Assembly: GCA_036244855.1 (NCBI GenBank)
Contig: BQKZ01001407.1
Span: 42,172-106,171, forward strand
DNA from: Temnopleurus reevesii
Lineage: Eukaryota; Echinodermata; Echinoidea; Temnopleuroida; Temnopleuridae
Length of the DNA: 64,000 nt
Reading direction: 5' to 3'
Part shown: positions 11,786 to 24,309 of the stretch, in pieces
How positions within the stretch are numbered: position 1 is the stretch's first letter
Layout: the number at the start of each line of letters is the position of its first letter
Position numbers and translations under genes: made by a program
Notes under the pieces: generated by a model
Database searches by the model: none
Seen by the model: only the letters and a program-made list of their open reading frames with translations
What the model was told of the DNA's origin: nothing

Positions 11786-12342
11786 ACGACAATAATTTAC
11801 TTATCCCCGTTGAAATATTGTTTTTATTTGATGGAATTGTCCTCTTTGTATTGATCATGTTAATTACTGACTGATAAACTAATTGACTTACAATTTTATC
11901 TTCACTGTTTATGTGTGTGGGTGTGGAGTGCATGACTTTGGCCATTATCACGTCTTATCAGATCGGTCAAAATATTTCAACACGATTTGCAAATACTATT
12001 CTTGCTCCATAAAGAGCGAGATTAAGTCTTCCCATTTTTAGATAGTTAGGACAAAAAAATGAACATTAAAGGGTTTGCATTTGTTATTATAAGTACACGA
12101 CAAATTAGTTGAGCCTATTTCAATTAATAGTTCTTTGCCAGTATACAATAATAACATAGCTATTATGAATGTGTCAGACAATTATTTTTAAACTAATGCT
12201 TTGAAAATACACTCACTGATGGAAAATATATAAGCCCTCCTTGATATAGTAACATGTGATGGAGCAAAAAAGTTAAAACAAAAGTATAATACGCATGCAT
12301 CTATCATTCACACTCGCAACCAACATAATCAGCATAGGCAAC

Positions 12343-12426
12343 ACAAGCAACCCCATATATTCAAGATATACACACACAACCACACCTAAATACACGCACA
12401 CACATACACACGCACACACCAAAAAA
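12343..12426. repeat. CA-rich simple repeat
   Basis: Imperfect (CA)n tract with interruptions such as ACACGCACACACATACAC. Confidence 0.85.
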
Positions 12427-12489
12427 ATCAAGACACATCCACGCGCACAAACCTCGAGAGCACACCTTTAAAATCTAAAAACGGTAATG

Positions 12490-12640
12490 CGGGAAGACCC
12501 CGGTGATACAGCCGCCACAAATGCAGACGACACTCAGGTGCAATTCCCCCGCGGCGCCACTTTTTGGCGCCAAATTCACTTCTGCGCCCTGGTTCAATGT
12601 CCGCGCGAGGCATAGTCACTCGCTAATGTCATGGCTCCGT
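12490..12640. promoter_or_regulatory. GC-rich patch with palindromic E2F-like site
   Basis: TTTTTGGCGCCAAA (12,561-12,574) is close to the E2F consensus on both strands. It sits next to GCGGCGCC and several CpGs in a patch clearly richer in G+C than its surroundings. This could be a small CpG-type regulatory island. No exon with convincing splice signals is adjacent, so function is uncertain. Confidence 0.25.
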
Positions 12641-13468
12641 CACACCTTTGTATTTGTGGGGTTTTCGAAATTGGTGGACGGATGCTTGTGGATCGAAGAA
12701 AACGCGTGTGCATATTTCACGAAATGAAAAACCTAGAGGGCATTGGTACATGAAATGAGTTACAAATCCATTGAAAAGTGTCCTATAGAAAAACATGTTG
12801 TTCAATAGGATATCCGTTGGATTGGCGCCATGTTGGGGATTTCCTTGTCTTCATGCAATCATATCCTCTGTCTCCAGTCATTTCGTGAAAACAAGGATGA
12901 TTTAATGCGCGTACCAAATGCGCACTCGTTTTCTATCGTTCACCAGTTTCGCCAACCTGATGATTACACAGCCAATGTTTGTCAAGTGTGTATATCTATA
13001 ATACGCTCCCAGATCCCAGAAATACGAAAGAAGGGCACTTAGCTGACGCTTGCATTTGTTTACTTCGAACGTAAGCCGAACAACGTTAGTCAATCACCTA
13101 TCCTATGAAGTTCCGCGGATAGGGAGCGTATTTTACATTTAAACTGGATATTCGTCTGTTGAAAATGCAGAGGTCTGACTGACACTTAATGTAATAAATG
13201 GATGACAAATGAGCGGCAGGAGTGGGATGCGGTCATATTTTCTCCTTCTTATATTTCTTCTTCATCTTATCATTAATTCTTCCCTTGGAGAAGAAAGGTG
13301 ATGTGTTTGGGATGAGATCGCGAAAAGTGTGGAGCGGTATCGATCGTATGTAGGTTTGACGGGTATATAGCCCGGGAGAATATTGGTGTGAGATAGATGG
13401 GGAGGTGAGATAACTGGAGCGTTGGAAATGAATCAACTCCTTTTATATGTCTCTCTTCCACATTAAAA

Positions 13469-13513
13469 AAAAAAACACTCACACACATACACCCCCCACA
13501 CACACACAAGATG
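13469..13513. repeat. A-rich and (CA)n simple repeat
   Basis: A poly-A run followed by an interrupted CA tract. Confidence 0.8.
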
Positions 13514-13589
13514 CATGTCGCATTCTTATACATACCTTTTAAGCACCCCTCCTATACATCCTCTTACCAGCTCTGTTTTTGTTCACCTA

Positions 13590-13890
13590 CACTCTAAAAA
13601 CAAAGTAATCATTTTCTTTATTAGATCGTCTTATGATATTATTATGAATAGAAACTAATCATTCTGAAATGGGTTTATAATCATATGTGACATGTATTAA
13701 TTTTTTTAATTGAATATGATCATTTTGATTAGATTTCCTATTCGTAATTATAATAAGATTTCTACATAAAAAAAATGATTAGATTTTTCTAATCATTTTG
13801 ATTAGATTTCCAGGTTTCCCCGTTTGTGTTGTTTTCCTAATCAAATTTGATTAGATTCTAATCAAATTTGATTAGTTTGTTTTTAGAGTG
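13590..13890. mobile_element. MITE, family D, copy 1
   Basis: Terminal inverted repeats CACTCTAAAAACAAA / TTTGTTTTTAGAGTG. The left flank is TA. The interior is AT-rich with repeated (C)TAATCAAATTTGATTAG palindromes and ATTTTGATTAGATTTCC blocks. About 301 bp. A second copy at 28,406-28,708 aligns along its whole length with few differences. No coding capacity. Confidence 0.9.
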
Positions 13891-14363
13891 TCTATCGATC
13901 TTATTTTCAATGATTCTCATGGATTTATATTCTACAAAGCCTGAATGTCTCATCTTAGTCACTCACAACAAACACACACACGCACACAAAGACATGACAT
14001 ATTCTTTAACAAAATATTCCAAAAAAATATCCTCTTGTCTGTACAAATTGCCTTTAACACAGGATATTTACCATATTTACAATATTTGTATATTCTTTTG
14101 TTTACTTCACTATTAATTTGTTTATTTTAGGTATGGGATTGTCTTTCATTTATTACTTCATTCTTAAAGCTCACGTTTTGTCCTATGAGAAATTATCAAT
14201 ACCAAACTCCTGATTTGTATGATACAAATCCACAAAATGATTGTCCATTAAATATCTCATCAGAGTTCTATATTTAATTTTCTAATTATGTTCCTCTCGA
14301 AACGCTCCCAGTGATCAGGTAAATCTGTCACAGCGGTAGAGAAGTGATCGACAGCCCATTTTA

Positions 14364-14592
14364 TGGCTGACTCACACCTTTGAGTTTTTAGCCTGCGTCG
14401 GCTCAGCGTTTTTTGTTTTAATAAAAACTCTCCCTGCACGCAAAAAGACGCAGGTCATACGGTAGACTGACCTTCGACGTATGCTCCTTTAGCGCAAGCG
14501 GAACGTCAGTCCACCGTCTTAGCCGCGTATATTGTGCACTTCGAGAGCGTTTTATCTATATAAAAAAATACACGCAAAGGTGTCAGTCGGCA
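14364..14592. mobile_element. Long-palindrome MITE, family B, copy 1
   Basis: The ends are TGGCTGACTCACACCTTTG and GGTGTCAGTCGGCA, flanked by TA on both sides (14,362-14,363 and 14,593-14,594). The interior has the family blocks TAGCCTGCGTCGG, CAGCGTTTTTT and AACGTCAGTCCACCG with partial complements, so most of the 229 bp can fold on itself. Confidence 0.9.
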
Positions 14593-15235
14593 TATCGGAT
14601 GATTCCATCATCATGATCATATACATATCAGCAGGACACGCTCTAGTTACCTCATATGGTGAGCTAGTCCCCACTCAAAAGTTTCATCCAATCGTCTCCC
14701 ATTCTATGAATTATGTTCCTCCATCAATTGCTCTTTCCTGTACCCTTTCATCTGTTCATTGTGGAATTCTTGTACTTACCATATAAAGGATTGTCCTAAA
14801 TCATACATAAATCACATCGGCAAATATTTAGAATGCTACTTTTATTCTTGATCTATAAATAAAAGAACTATTAAAAAAAATAGTAACATCGCCCTAGACA
14901 TTCATGATTTTTTACCAATTATAATCGTGCAAGGATAATCTTGGTCATTTGGATAGAGATTGACTTACACATTATCTCTTTAATGTTATTTTACCATGAG
15001 GATTAATGTATTCCGAATTTCAAAAAAAAAAATATCGGAAACTTTTAATCAAGCATTTTACATGTGTAATTTGTTCTTGTTTTTTCTTGTTTCTGTATCT
15101 TTTATGTGCGTATTTGTTTGTGTCTTTTTTTGTCTTTGTAGCCTTGCAACTAGTTTAATATTTCATTAATCAAATCAAACAGCTTCAGATTGTCCCTATG
15201 CACATGCAATGGGGAAAACGTAATATGCATGGTTA

Positions 15236-15499
15236 CACTGCGAAAACGCTGCTGTTATATTTAACACCAACCGGAATATATATATGACAACACCAGAAAA
15301 GTGTTCAAATAACACCACTATGGAATCCATTTGATACATTTCAATACCAACTGGTGTTGTTTAAGGACCTGAACAACACCATACGGTGTTTAAATACATT
15401 GATTTAATTCCGAATTGGTGATATTTTAACATTTTTTCTGGTGTTGTACTATATAGATTCCGGTTGGTGTTAAATTTAAACACCAGCGTTTTTGCAGTG
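15236..15499. mobile_element. MITE, family E
   Basis: Terminal inverted repeats CACTGCGAAAACGCTG / CAGCGTTTTTGCAGTG are flanked by TA (15,234-15,235 and 15,500-15,501). The inner inverted blocks AACACCAACCGGAAT / ATTCCGGTTGGTGTT extend the palindrome. The 264-bp element has no coding capacity. Its termini resemble those of family D. Confidence 0.9.
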
Positions 15500-16075
15500 T
15501 AGAGTAATGGTCTAAAATCAGCTTTAAAATGGCGCCAAAAATGTTGAGGATGGGATGAATGTACTGTTTTTGTTTGTCAGCTCCTCGAGAGAGTGGGGGG
15601 GGGGCAAAATTTAGAATGTTCGTGCCTGCGGATCTTTAAATCTTGGTACCATCACGAAAATCATATTGAAAGCTTTGATTTAAAAATATGTTACCTTCCC
15701 AGATAAAGGTATCTTAAGCTTTGGAGTCCATTCCTATGCTTGTAAAGAGATAAATCACACGCATGTCTGCTTTCTGCATCACATCGTGTACTCTATCATT
15801 CATGAGCTTGGAGTGATGTTGTGGAAAGAAGTTGACTTTTTCTCCTATTTAGGATTTCACACGATTCCCAAGTTACATTTAGCACTTCAGTCACACCAGA
15901 ATTAAGTGTGTTTGTTTTTATCCTGAACATATCAATACCAAGTGATAAACTGGATTCATTAGCTATTGAAAATGTTACACTTTGACTGGCGGTAATTTGA
16001 AAGTGCTGAACAGGTTTTATCCATTATGACCTTCCTCCTCCCCCTTCTACTCATCTTCCGTTTCCTCCTACTCGC

Positions 16076-16132
16076 CATCATCATCATTATCATCATCGTC
16101 ATCATTATTATCGTCGTATTCGTCATCTTCAC
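16076..16132. repeat. (ATC)n imperfect trinucleotide repeat
   Basis: Interrupted CAT/CGT/TAT triplets. Confidence 0.85.
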
Positions 16133-16189
16133 CATTTGACAAATTTCAAAATTCCACAAACAGAATTTAAAGGAACCACGACGGCCCCA

Positions 16190-16560
16190 ATTGTATTCAT
16201 TTGTTGAGTAAGCATCGTGGAGTTGTAGTTCACACTCTTGCCTTTCAACGAGAGGGTCAGCAGTTCGAATCCCATCCATAATTTTAATTTCCTTCAACAA
16301 GAAATCCATTTAATAATATAGATTATTTATATAGCGCTAAAAACAGAGAGTACAATTTACACTGTGCTGCACTCAACCCAGGTGAAATTGACAACTGTTA
16401 GGAATTTATTTCTTGAAATGCTTGAACGCGTTAATGGCTGGCTCGACAGATATAGCCAGGCTAATGATACGGCATACCAAGTATCAAGTACAGTAGAATA
16501 TATGCATGTAGTTATTGCGCTATATAAATGGACATATTACGACTTTTTTCCTATTTAAAC
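16190..16560 (+). mobile_element. tRNA-derived SINE, near full length
   Basis: The plus-strand head contains CTTTCAACGAGAGGGTC and the B-box GTTCGAATCC (16,263-16,272). The body includes TTTCCTTCAACAAGAAA and CACTGTGCTGCACTCAACCC. It ends in GCGCTATATAAATGGAC, the 3' end shared by other copies. This is the most complete copy seen and serves as the local reference for the family. Confidence 0.75.
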
Positions 16561-17227
16561 AAAAAAGGCATTTGAATTGCCCTTCCAACCCACATTGGTA
16601 TTCAGATCCTCATGATCTACACATCTGAATCAGTTCATTGGTACACATCACAAACGAAATCGCTTCGTGACGGTAAGTGTGACGAAGGTAAATTTCTGCA
16701 CGGGTAGTCTAATACCAGGCGGCGAGGCATGAATTGTTATTGGAAAGTCAGTCTATACACCGTGAAATTCGACAGGAAGCATAAAGTGCCCCGAGAGCTT
16801 AGTGCCTGGATATCACGCCTACGCTCAAAAATCACAAATGGTGCTCAAGAAAAAAAAAACGAAATAGGTTCGCATGCAGTAAACATTTTGCTACAAATGA
16901 ATGAAATAAATTGACATCCGGGGCTTTGATTATAGCAAAGGTTATATTTAAGTTACTTTGTGAAAAAAAAATTGTGAAAAAATGTTTGTTGACAAATAGT
17001 AAGTTTGCATTAAAACAAAGAAATATCGAGAACGCAAACAATCAAAATCCAGTCTAGTTGTTTCACATCTTACTTAGACAGCGATACTTTTAGACTATGA
17101 AGGTCTAAGAAATACAAAACCGAAATGCACGAAAAATAAGGACACTGCAGAACATAGTCTAGTGAAATAGCTTTCATGAAAGCTAATCTTAATGTTATCA
17201 CTTAAAACGATTTAATCTATATTCGTA

Positions 17228-17380
17228 AAAGTAAGTCGAACGCCAATTCAATTGACCTTTGTAATGCTATTGAAATCGGGACCGGCTTGTGATTGTTACG
17301 TCAGCACAGTTCAATACATTGTGTACGTATCTATTGTCCCATGATACACTAAATGTTATAGAAATAAATTATGTCGTGTT
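17228..17380. repeat. Dispersed repeat G, copy 1
   Basis: It shares CCAATTCAATTGACC-like sequence, CCTTTGTAATG, GCACAGTTCAATAC and CTATTGTCC with 22,078-22,237. No inverted ends were seen. Confidence 0.75.
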
Positions 17381-19260
17381 ATTTCAGAAAGTATTACTTT
17401 CTTTCCATTATTTTAGTAAATGTCAGAAGTGAATGTTCCCCTTAATTCAGACATCTGAGTTTACACTATATTGTTTGATTACATGTGCCCCAGTCACGTC
17501 GTCTATGGTATCTGACAAGTGACAAATTTGTCTGCTGTTTGTTTCTGACCTGACTAGCCTAATTCGCTTCTTTTCATCACCAGGTTCATTTAGGGACACC
17601 ATAGCAATCCAGAGTGTGTTTACATGATTTAGACGGATCTCAGGCGAGACAACGTTGGTATTTGGTTTGTTTGGGTGGATTTTTTTTTTTTTGGGGGGGG
17701 GGGGTTAGAAAAGGGTTACAGACACGAATTTTATCCTAAATGTGCAGTTTCAATGTTTTGCCCATATTGAGATACTTTGATATTAGATTCGATTCAAAAT
17801 AACATTTATTTATTTCCGTCAACAACAAAGAAATATAACTAGTAATTAACTATCTTAAAGCAAATTGTATGATAAATGGTACATGAATTGCTTATTCAAG
17901 CAAATTAAAGGAAGGGGAGCTGATCCGGAAGCAGAGCTTGTGTTTGATATGACTTAAATTACATAATACATGTTTTTGTTAAACAATTAATAGCGAATGC
18001 AGGTTGGCAGACAATAGCAGTAATGAATTACTGTAAATGGGACGCGAGTTTAACAGCAGCTTGTATTGAATGGACAATTTGAACATTCTCCAATATACTG
18101 TTTGACTACATGCCCTAAACAATGTCAAAGCCTGAATCTAACTAACCAATCTAACACAAAAATAAAACATACAAAATGTCGCATGTTCTATGTCATTTTC
18201 TATCACGTTATCGTATTCCCATATCCATCTAAATACTAAAACAACATTCAATACTTACTGATGAAAACGACGAATAGAATTATTTCGTATTATTAACATA
18301 ACGGCGAGAAAAGTTTATTTTATCGATGCGTATCTACGTTAGATGTTGAACTAGCACTCATTCTATATCTGTTTTATCTTCGGTTCATTTCCTTATCAAA
18401 CAATGCTGTACTATCCTTATATTTACATTTAAGTACAAATTTCATGTACAAAGGTGTCTAAATAAATAACTACATGAGGTATGAACAGCACGTATGGACG
18501 ATTGGACGATAGTGGGGTACCTCCCCCCCCCCCCCCCCGCAGACACACATAAAAAAAAAACAATTACTTAAAAATTGCATTTTTTGATCAATCAGAATTT
18601 TCAGATAATTTTGACGCCTTCATAATTTTGTATTGGTGTTGTTTTCATTGTTGTGTTAGTTGTTCCTTTCTTTAACCCGATGAGCGTCAATGAGTCAACC
18701 GTGCATATACGTAGAATTAAAGTAAACAATCGTACAAATCCTTTGCCCTTTCATGTTTTTTTTTTCTACCGAAGCTAACCATTGAACTTTAGTTTTCAGG
18801 AACATTTATACAGGACAACAAAATGTTTTTAAAAACTTCACAGAATCTAAGATTTAAAGCAAGTGTCCAAACAACAATTATCAACACTAATCACTGAAAA
18901 TCAAATAAACGCAGAAAGGGATAACATTTTCAATTCTGTTGTTATACACTCTATGCAATTCGGCACGTAGACAGCATCTAATTGCCTAATCTCCTAAGAG
19001 TATAAATGTTTCCATGGATAATAATTTCCGCCAAATTTCATCACTTTTCAGCAACATTAAGTGAAACAAACACCGACAGGTTTGATTTCGTCAGCCGGTG
19101 CAAATTGGTAACACTAGTTGCTCAATCGACAAAAATTAATCCTCCAAACGCATATTGCCAATTTGCGGAACAAGATGACACTTAATTCCTCGCGCATGAT
19201 TGCTTGGGGCTTATTTCCGAAACTCGAGAGTGAAATTCGGGGGACTTTTTTTTTCGGTCC
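17381..19260. other. Unassigned AT-rich DNA with homopolymer tracts
   Basis: It holds a T/G homopolymer tract (17,681-17,704) and a 16-bp poly-C (18,523-18,538). I see no exon or transposon structure. Confidence 0.5.
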
Positions 19261-19266
19261 TACTTA

Positions 19267-19512
19267 TAGGCCGACTCACATCTTTGCGTTTTAGCCTGCG
19301 TCGGCCTAGAAATTAATTTGGAAATTAAAACGCTCCCTAAACGCACGTCGATCGTACGCAGACCAGACGGTGGGCTGACCTTCTGCTTGCGCTCAACCAG
19401 CGTACTACAAGCGCCGTATGACCAGCGTCTTTGGTGCGTCAAGGGAGTGTTTTTAATTTCCAAAAACGCTGGACCGACGCAGGATAAAAACGCAAAGGTG
19501 TAAGACGGCCTT
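19267..19512. mobile_element. Long-palindrome MITE, family B, copy 2
   Basis: The ends are AGGCCGACTCACATCTTTGC and GCAAAGGTGTAAGACGGCCT. TA is present after the right end and at the left border. Internal TAGCCTGCGTCGGCC and AAAACGCTGGACCGACGCA are mutually complementary, as in the other copies. Confidence 0.88.
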
Positions 19513-19901
19513 TAGGAATGAAAAATCGCCGTGTAAATTTGCGGAAACGATCTTCAATGAATTATCGACTGGAGTGGTGAAGTTGGCGGGAACGTGATAT
19601 CTTTTATCAGCTCCCAAGACCGCCAGTGATTTTGTCTCACTTTTTTCACTTTTCCTCTTGTCGTTTTTGATTGACATTCATGTTCACTTTCAGGAGTAAT
19701 TAAAATGTCTCGATATTATCATTTACCATTACTATATTTCATTACGTTTGCATTCTTTCCAAGTACTTCAACCTCACATGTTACGCCGAACAGTTCACGA
19801 TATTCTATAAATGGAATACTGGGAAAGAAAATGTATGGTCACATTGTGCTAGGAGATTACTTTTAGAAGTTACAGTTACCTCAAAGTTACAGCAACTTAA
19901 G

Positions 19902-20125
19902 AAGTGTTGGGCAAAAGGTCAACCCAACCAACTGTTGGGCAATTTTTCCTCATTTGCTGATTAATCTTTGCCTTATTATTAAGCTAATAGTCAAATCCAC
20001 TTACTGTTGGGAAAGATATCGCTCCATTTGATCGTGTAAATTGAAAGTAGAGCATTAATATTTGCCCAAAAGATGAAGAATACGTTGCTTAACCGTTGGA
20101 TGGGTTGAATATTCGCCCAACACTT
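19902..20125. mobile_element. Hairpin MITE, family F
   Basis: Left AAGTGTTGGGCAAAAGGTCA and right TTGAATATTCGCCCAACACT are imperfect inverted repeats. A further inner pair is AACTGTTGGGCAA / TTGCTTAACCGTTGG. About 224 bp, single copy in this window, no clear target duplication. Confidence 0.65.
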
Positions 20126-20844
20126 TTTGTGTACGGTACAGCTCATTCACAAATATTCACTTTTAGAGCTTCTCATACCACAATATTCGGAATACTATGG
20201 TTTCCCACTAAACAATTATTACAAGCATTAAATAGGATATTGTTGAAAATTGCATAAAATTTCGTTCCCAACAAACAGGACAATGCAATAAGATAAATTA
20301 TGGAACGCAAAACTATCAATCATCATCCTTCTATAAAAGCTTCAAGGGTAACTTCGGTCATCGGACACAAAACTGTTCAAGTTTATTTCGTATTTTAGTC
20401 CTCTCATTTGTTGGAAATATATCAATGGAAAAAGATTGATAGCCTTACATCGCTATTACACAGTGGGATTAGAGACATATAGCTATTTTCTTTGTTCCTT
20501 TTTATTGTATTAAATGGATTGATACTACAGCTAGAATAACACGGCGTCGTTTGGGGCATGTGGGACTATGGGAGTGGTGTTGGTGAAGAAAGGAGACTGG
20601 AGTTTGTCTCATCTCAGTGTGTAATTGACGTTGATGGATAGGGAAGGGATGCATAGATAATGGGTCACCTGCGGCTATTCTCAGTGCTGCACATTCCCCC
20701 TACACATGTTGCTTTATGTGTATGGAACATGTAAGTAGAAAACTTTTTTGACCAAACTTGGGATTACTGAATAAACATACATGTACTGTGCGCAGAAGAG
20801 ACAACTAAATTGGACACAGTAAACAACTCTGATTCAGGTATTCG

Positions 20845-21060
20845 AAATAGCTTTAAAACACAAAAGAACGTAGCTTCCCTGTAAATTCATTGAACAGTTG
20901 CGACGTACGTTCGACATTTTTCCGCTGAATAGGAGAATCGAATTTCCTTTACATACCATTAGCCATTGCGACTGATTGAATGATAATTGTTTACTTTGTC
21001 CAGTTCGTTCTTCCTTCTGCTCGCAGTGATGATACATTTGTAATAAGTTTGAAAAGTGAC
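20845..21060. repeat. Dispersed repeat H, copy 1
   Basis: It shares GTAGCTTCCCT, GAATAGGAGAA-like sequence, a TGAATGA..ATTGT block and TACTTTGTCCA with 22,468-22,640. A more decayed relative lies at 32,930-33,085. Confidence 0.6.
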
Positions 21061-21603
21061 ATACTTCCATATAACATTCGGGGTATAATTCTAGACAAAG
21101 GGAGAAACAAAAAGTAGGAATGGGTAATATGATATAAAACTTGAAATAAAATTTAAATCTTGATTAATGTTAGCTGAAAAAAATTCATATCCAAACAAAA
21201 TTATCGTCAATAATAACGATCATAGCCTGAAACGATGTACTTAACAGCAGTTGATGTGTAAAGCCTTTAAATTCACGAAGCTGCAAAGCCGAAGCTGCAA
21301 AGCCGAATAATATGCTCCGAATTTATCGGTCCGTATACACTTCATGGACAAATTACATGGGTATCACTTCGCTCGGTAACCATCCATGAAATTAAACGAA
21401 TGTCGAGAAATGTATTCAACATTGTGCCGAGACAATTTAAGCTTTACAATGTGATAAAGAGTATAAATCAACTTGAAACTTTAAATGTCATGCTATTGTA
21501 GTTGTCAAAATTATGTAATTAATGTTCTCAGTAATATGCCACAAATAAATATTTCTATTACAATGCTTATTGTTTATTTCATTGTTGTTTGGTTGTTTAG
21601 TTG

Positions 21604-21670
21604 NNNNNNNNNNNNNNNNNNNNNNNNNNNNNNNNNNNNNNNNNNNNNNNNNNNNNNNNNNNNNNNNNNN
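21604..21670. other. Assembly gap (67 N)
   Basis: N run directly followed by poly-C and CT repeat, so the break is probably due to low complexity. Confidence 0.99.
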
Positions 21671-21740
21671 CCCCCCCCCCCCCTCTCCCTCTCTCTATCT
21701 CTCTTTCTCTCTCTTTCTCCCTCTCCCTCTTTCTCTCTTA
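21671..21740. repeat. Poly-C and (CT)n tract
   Basis: Thirteen C residues followed by interrupted CT/TCTCC repeats. Open frames across it are artefacts. Confidence 0.95.
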
Positions 21741-22077
21741 TTCCCTATCAACCGATGCATAATGTCATGCAAATATCATATTTAATCAAAGATGAATATT
21801 AACCACAAGATATGTAAAGGAATCATCCATCCCGCATCAGTCCAGCCCCCAGCGCATCAAAACCAGTCAAACACACCCCTTCCCCATGTCGCCTATATCC
21901 TCCGGGCGCCGTACCACGACGGTCACTGACCGCAAACTTTCCTGCTGTCAAGCCTTCACCATGAGAAGAAGGGATAAAGCACTTGGGACAAAATTTACAA
22001 GAACATTCAAGCCGTCACAATAATGATAAAAATATACACAATTTATATAGAACACGATATTATTACTGTTTTGCCGA

Positions 22078-22237
22078 CAATTTTAAATCGAACACCAATT
22101 CAATGCACCTTTGTAATGATATTCAAATCGGAACCGGTTTGTTATTGTTGTGTCCGCACAGTTCAATACCTGGCGTACGGCTCTATTGTCCATGACCGAC
22201 TTTATTTTGCTCAAATAGTTTATGTCGAGTTATAGCG
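22078..22237. repeat. Dispersed repeat G, copy 2
   Basis: Diverged copy of 17,228-17,380, here directly joined to a minus-strand SINE on its right. Confidence 0.75.
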
Positions 22238-22475
22238 CAATTATCCACTCTGCTGATTGCACGAGGATCCTTGCATCATTTTTTTTATTTCCCTGACTGT
22301 AGCCCAGCGTACACCAGAGTACTTGTTATTTGAAAGAATAAATATTGTTGCCAGGTACCCATTCACCTCACGTGGGTTGAGTGCCGCATGATGTGGTTGA
22401 ATTTCTTGCTGAAGGAAATTAACGCCATGGGTAAGATTCGAACCTGCAATCCTCTCGTTGAAAGCTCCATGAACA
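22238..22475 (-). mobile_element. tRNA-derived SINE, near full length
   Basis: The minus-strand B-box is AGGTTCGAAT (complement of 22,436-22,445). The body GGAAATTAACG..., TGAGTGCCGCATGATG and GGTACCCATTCACCTCA (plus-strand reading) matches the other copies. The 3' end near 22,238 has the CCACTCTGCTGA / GCGCTATA block. Confidence 0.75.
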
Positions 22476-22640
22476 TAAAGAAAAGTAGCTTCCCTTTTCA
22501 TTGTGCAACACCTATTTGATATTTCTCCATCGAATAATAGGGAAGGACATTTATTTGTGTGAATCTAGCTATTGTGCATGCTTGAATGAAATTGTGTACT
22601 TTGTCCACAATCCGTCGTCCCTTCTGTTTACAGTACTTGT
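22468..22640. repeat. Dispersed repeat H, copy 2
   Basis: It shares AAGTAGCTTCCC, AATAGGGAA and GTACTTTGTCCA with 20,845-21,060. It abuts the SINE head. Confidence 0.55.
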
Positions 22641-23335
22641 GAGTCGCAGGCACGCGATAAATGAAGAAAATCATAATCCACTGATGACAGCAGCCCCAAA
22701 ACAGTCTGTTTCCCAACCTGCCATTTTCGCGATATTTTCACATATTTCCTAGGTCCTTCTCACCTGCCGGGCGCCAACATGGGCAAGTTTATTTGATTTT
22801 ATAGCTGAAATATCACATCAAAATACAGAAAATTTGCTGCGACCAACCATGCAGCAACTGCCCAAAGGGTATAGAGGCGCGTGTGTTTGGGGAAATGGAA
22901 AAAGATTTCCATAGTTTTGAGAGGTCAATGTGAATGTAAGATTTGTACAAACCTGTCACTTTTGGTTACTTGTCGTTTCAATTGAGAGATTAACTTTATA
23001 TACACTGGTTGTATTCATGGACTGTCCTTGGTCCGATGTACTTTTTAAGAGCAAGATGCATGGTAATCTCTTGTGACACATTTTGTCTCTACAAATATCC
23101 GGAAAAAGTGCGATAAGTATGAGCATTTCGATCTGAGGATGTCAAATAGGAAGAATACTGTTCATGTAACTTTCTAACTGCTGTTACTTAACCAACCGGA
23201 GCTAACTTTAACCAACATGTGCAGACTGTCCCCAACATTTAAACAAAAGTTTAATTCACAGTTTTTGAAGAGCATGTTTCATACTGCTATTTCTCAAAAC
23301 TGCTTTAAAACTGACTTTTGCGTTTATAGCAAATG

Positions 23336-23485
23336 TCCGTCCAGCGTTCGCGACGTTCCATGAACGCAGAAATAACGATCAAAGACGTTATAATGACGAT
23401 GAAGGCCTTCTTCAAGCGCTCAACGTACACAGTCATGCATTCTCCTCCTTCTGCGTTCACAGAGCTTCATGAATACTGGGCAGAC
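23336..23485. mobile_element. Candidate hairpin MITE, family G
   Basis: Left GTCCGTCCAGCGTTC and right TGAATACTGGGCAGAC are imperfect inverted repeats. GAACGCAGAA and TTCTGCGTTC form a perfect inner pair. About 150 bp. Only one copy is seen and there is no clear target duplication. Confidence 0.55.
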
Positions 23486-24309
23486 TTTGGCTATAAAGAG
23501 ACTTAAAGGTAGCAAACTACATTTGCACACATTACGGTTATGCTTACAACTTGTTGTGTACCTCGGATATGCCAAAATAATAACCTCTATGAAGTATTGG
23601 TCGAATGTAGTCCAGAATGTTTAATTCAAATAAAAATCTATTTTATCATAATTCATTTTGATTCCAACGGTATCGCGATACTCCCGAGCGTATTCCCACA
23701 CACACACAACCTTGTAAAGAACACATACAGTGTACTCCAATACACTGCTACACCATGCAGAATACGCACTAAGAGAGACTCTTGCGCTCTTGGTCAACGA
23801 GGGGTCATTGAGAGGTCAACGGCTGTTTGGAATTTTGAACGCACGGTCCATTAATTCGAGGCCCGAATAAAATAATTATTATTGGAATAACTATAAATAC
23901 GCTTACTATGACCAATCTTTGAGCTTAATTGATTGGTGGTAAGTTCTAACATTAGTACTCTTCCACATAACACAACAATCTTGGAAAGTCAAATTGTAGG
24001 CTGAAAAAAGAAGTATTCTACCTTCAAGAGTGTAACTATGATTGAAAAGAAAAAGATCGAACGTTGCATAAGTATGTCACAATCGAGTTTATAGATATTA
24101 ACTTTCCTCCGATCTTCGTTCGTTTGCTTCGTGTATATCAAATTTGTCATATTAATTAGGTTTGATGATAACAATTGGGTTTGATTTCATTCTCAAAAAA
24201 GAACCTTTTAATACACTACTTCGTTAATGCATGAGAAGTATTAAACCATGTACGTACGCCATGATTAGACCATGACAAGAGATATAGATATCCAGCATCT
24301 CGTTCAGTT

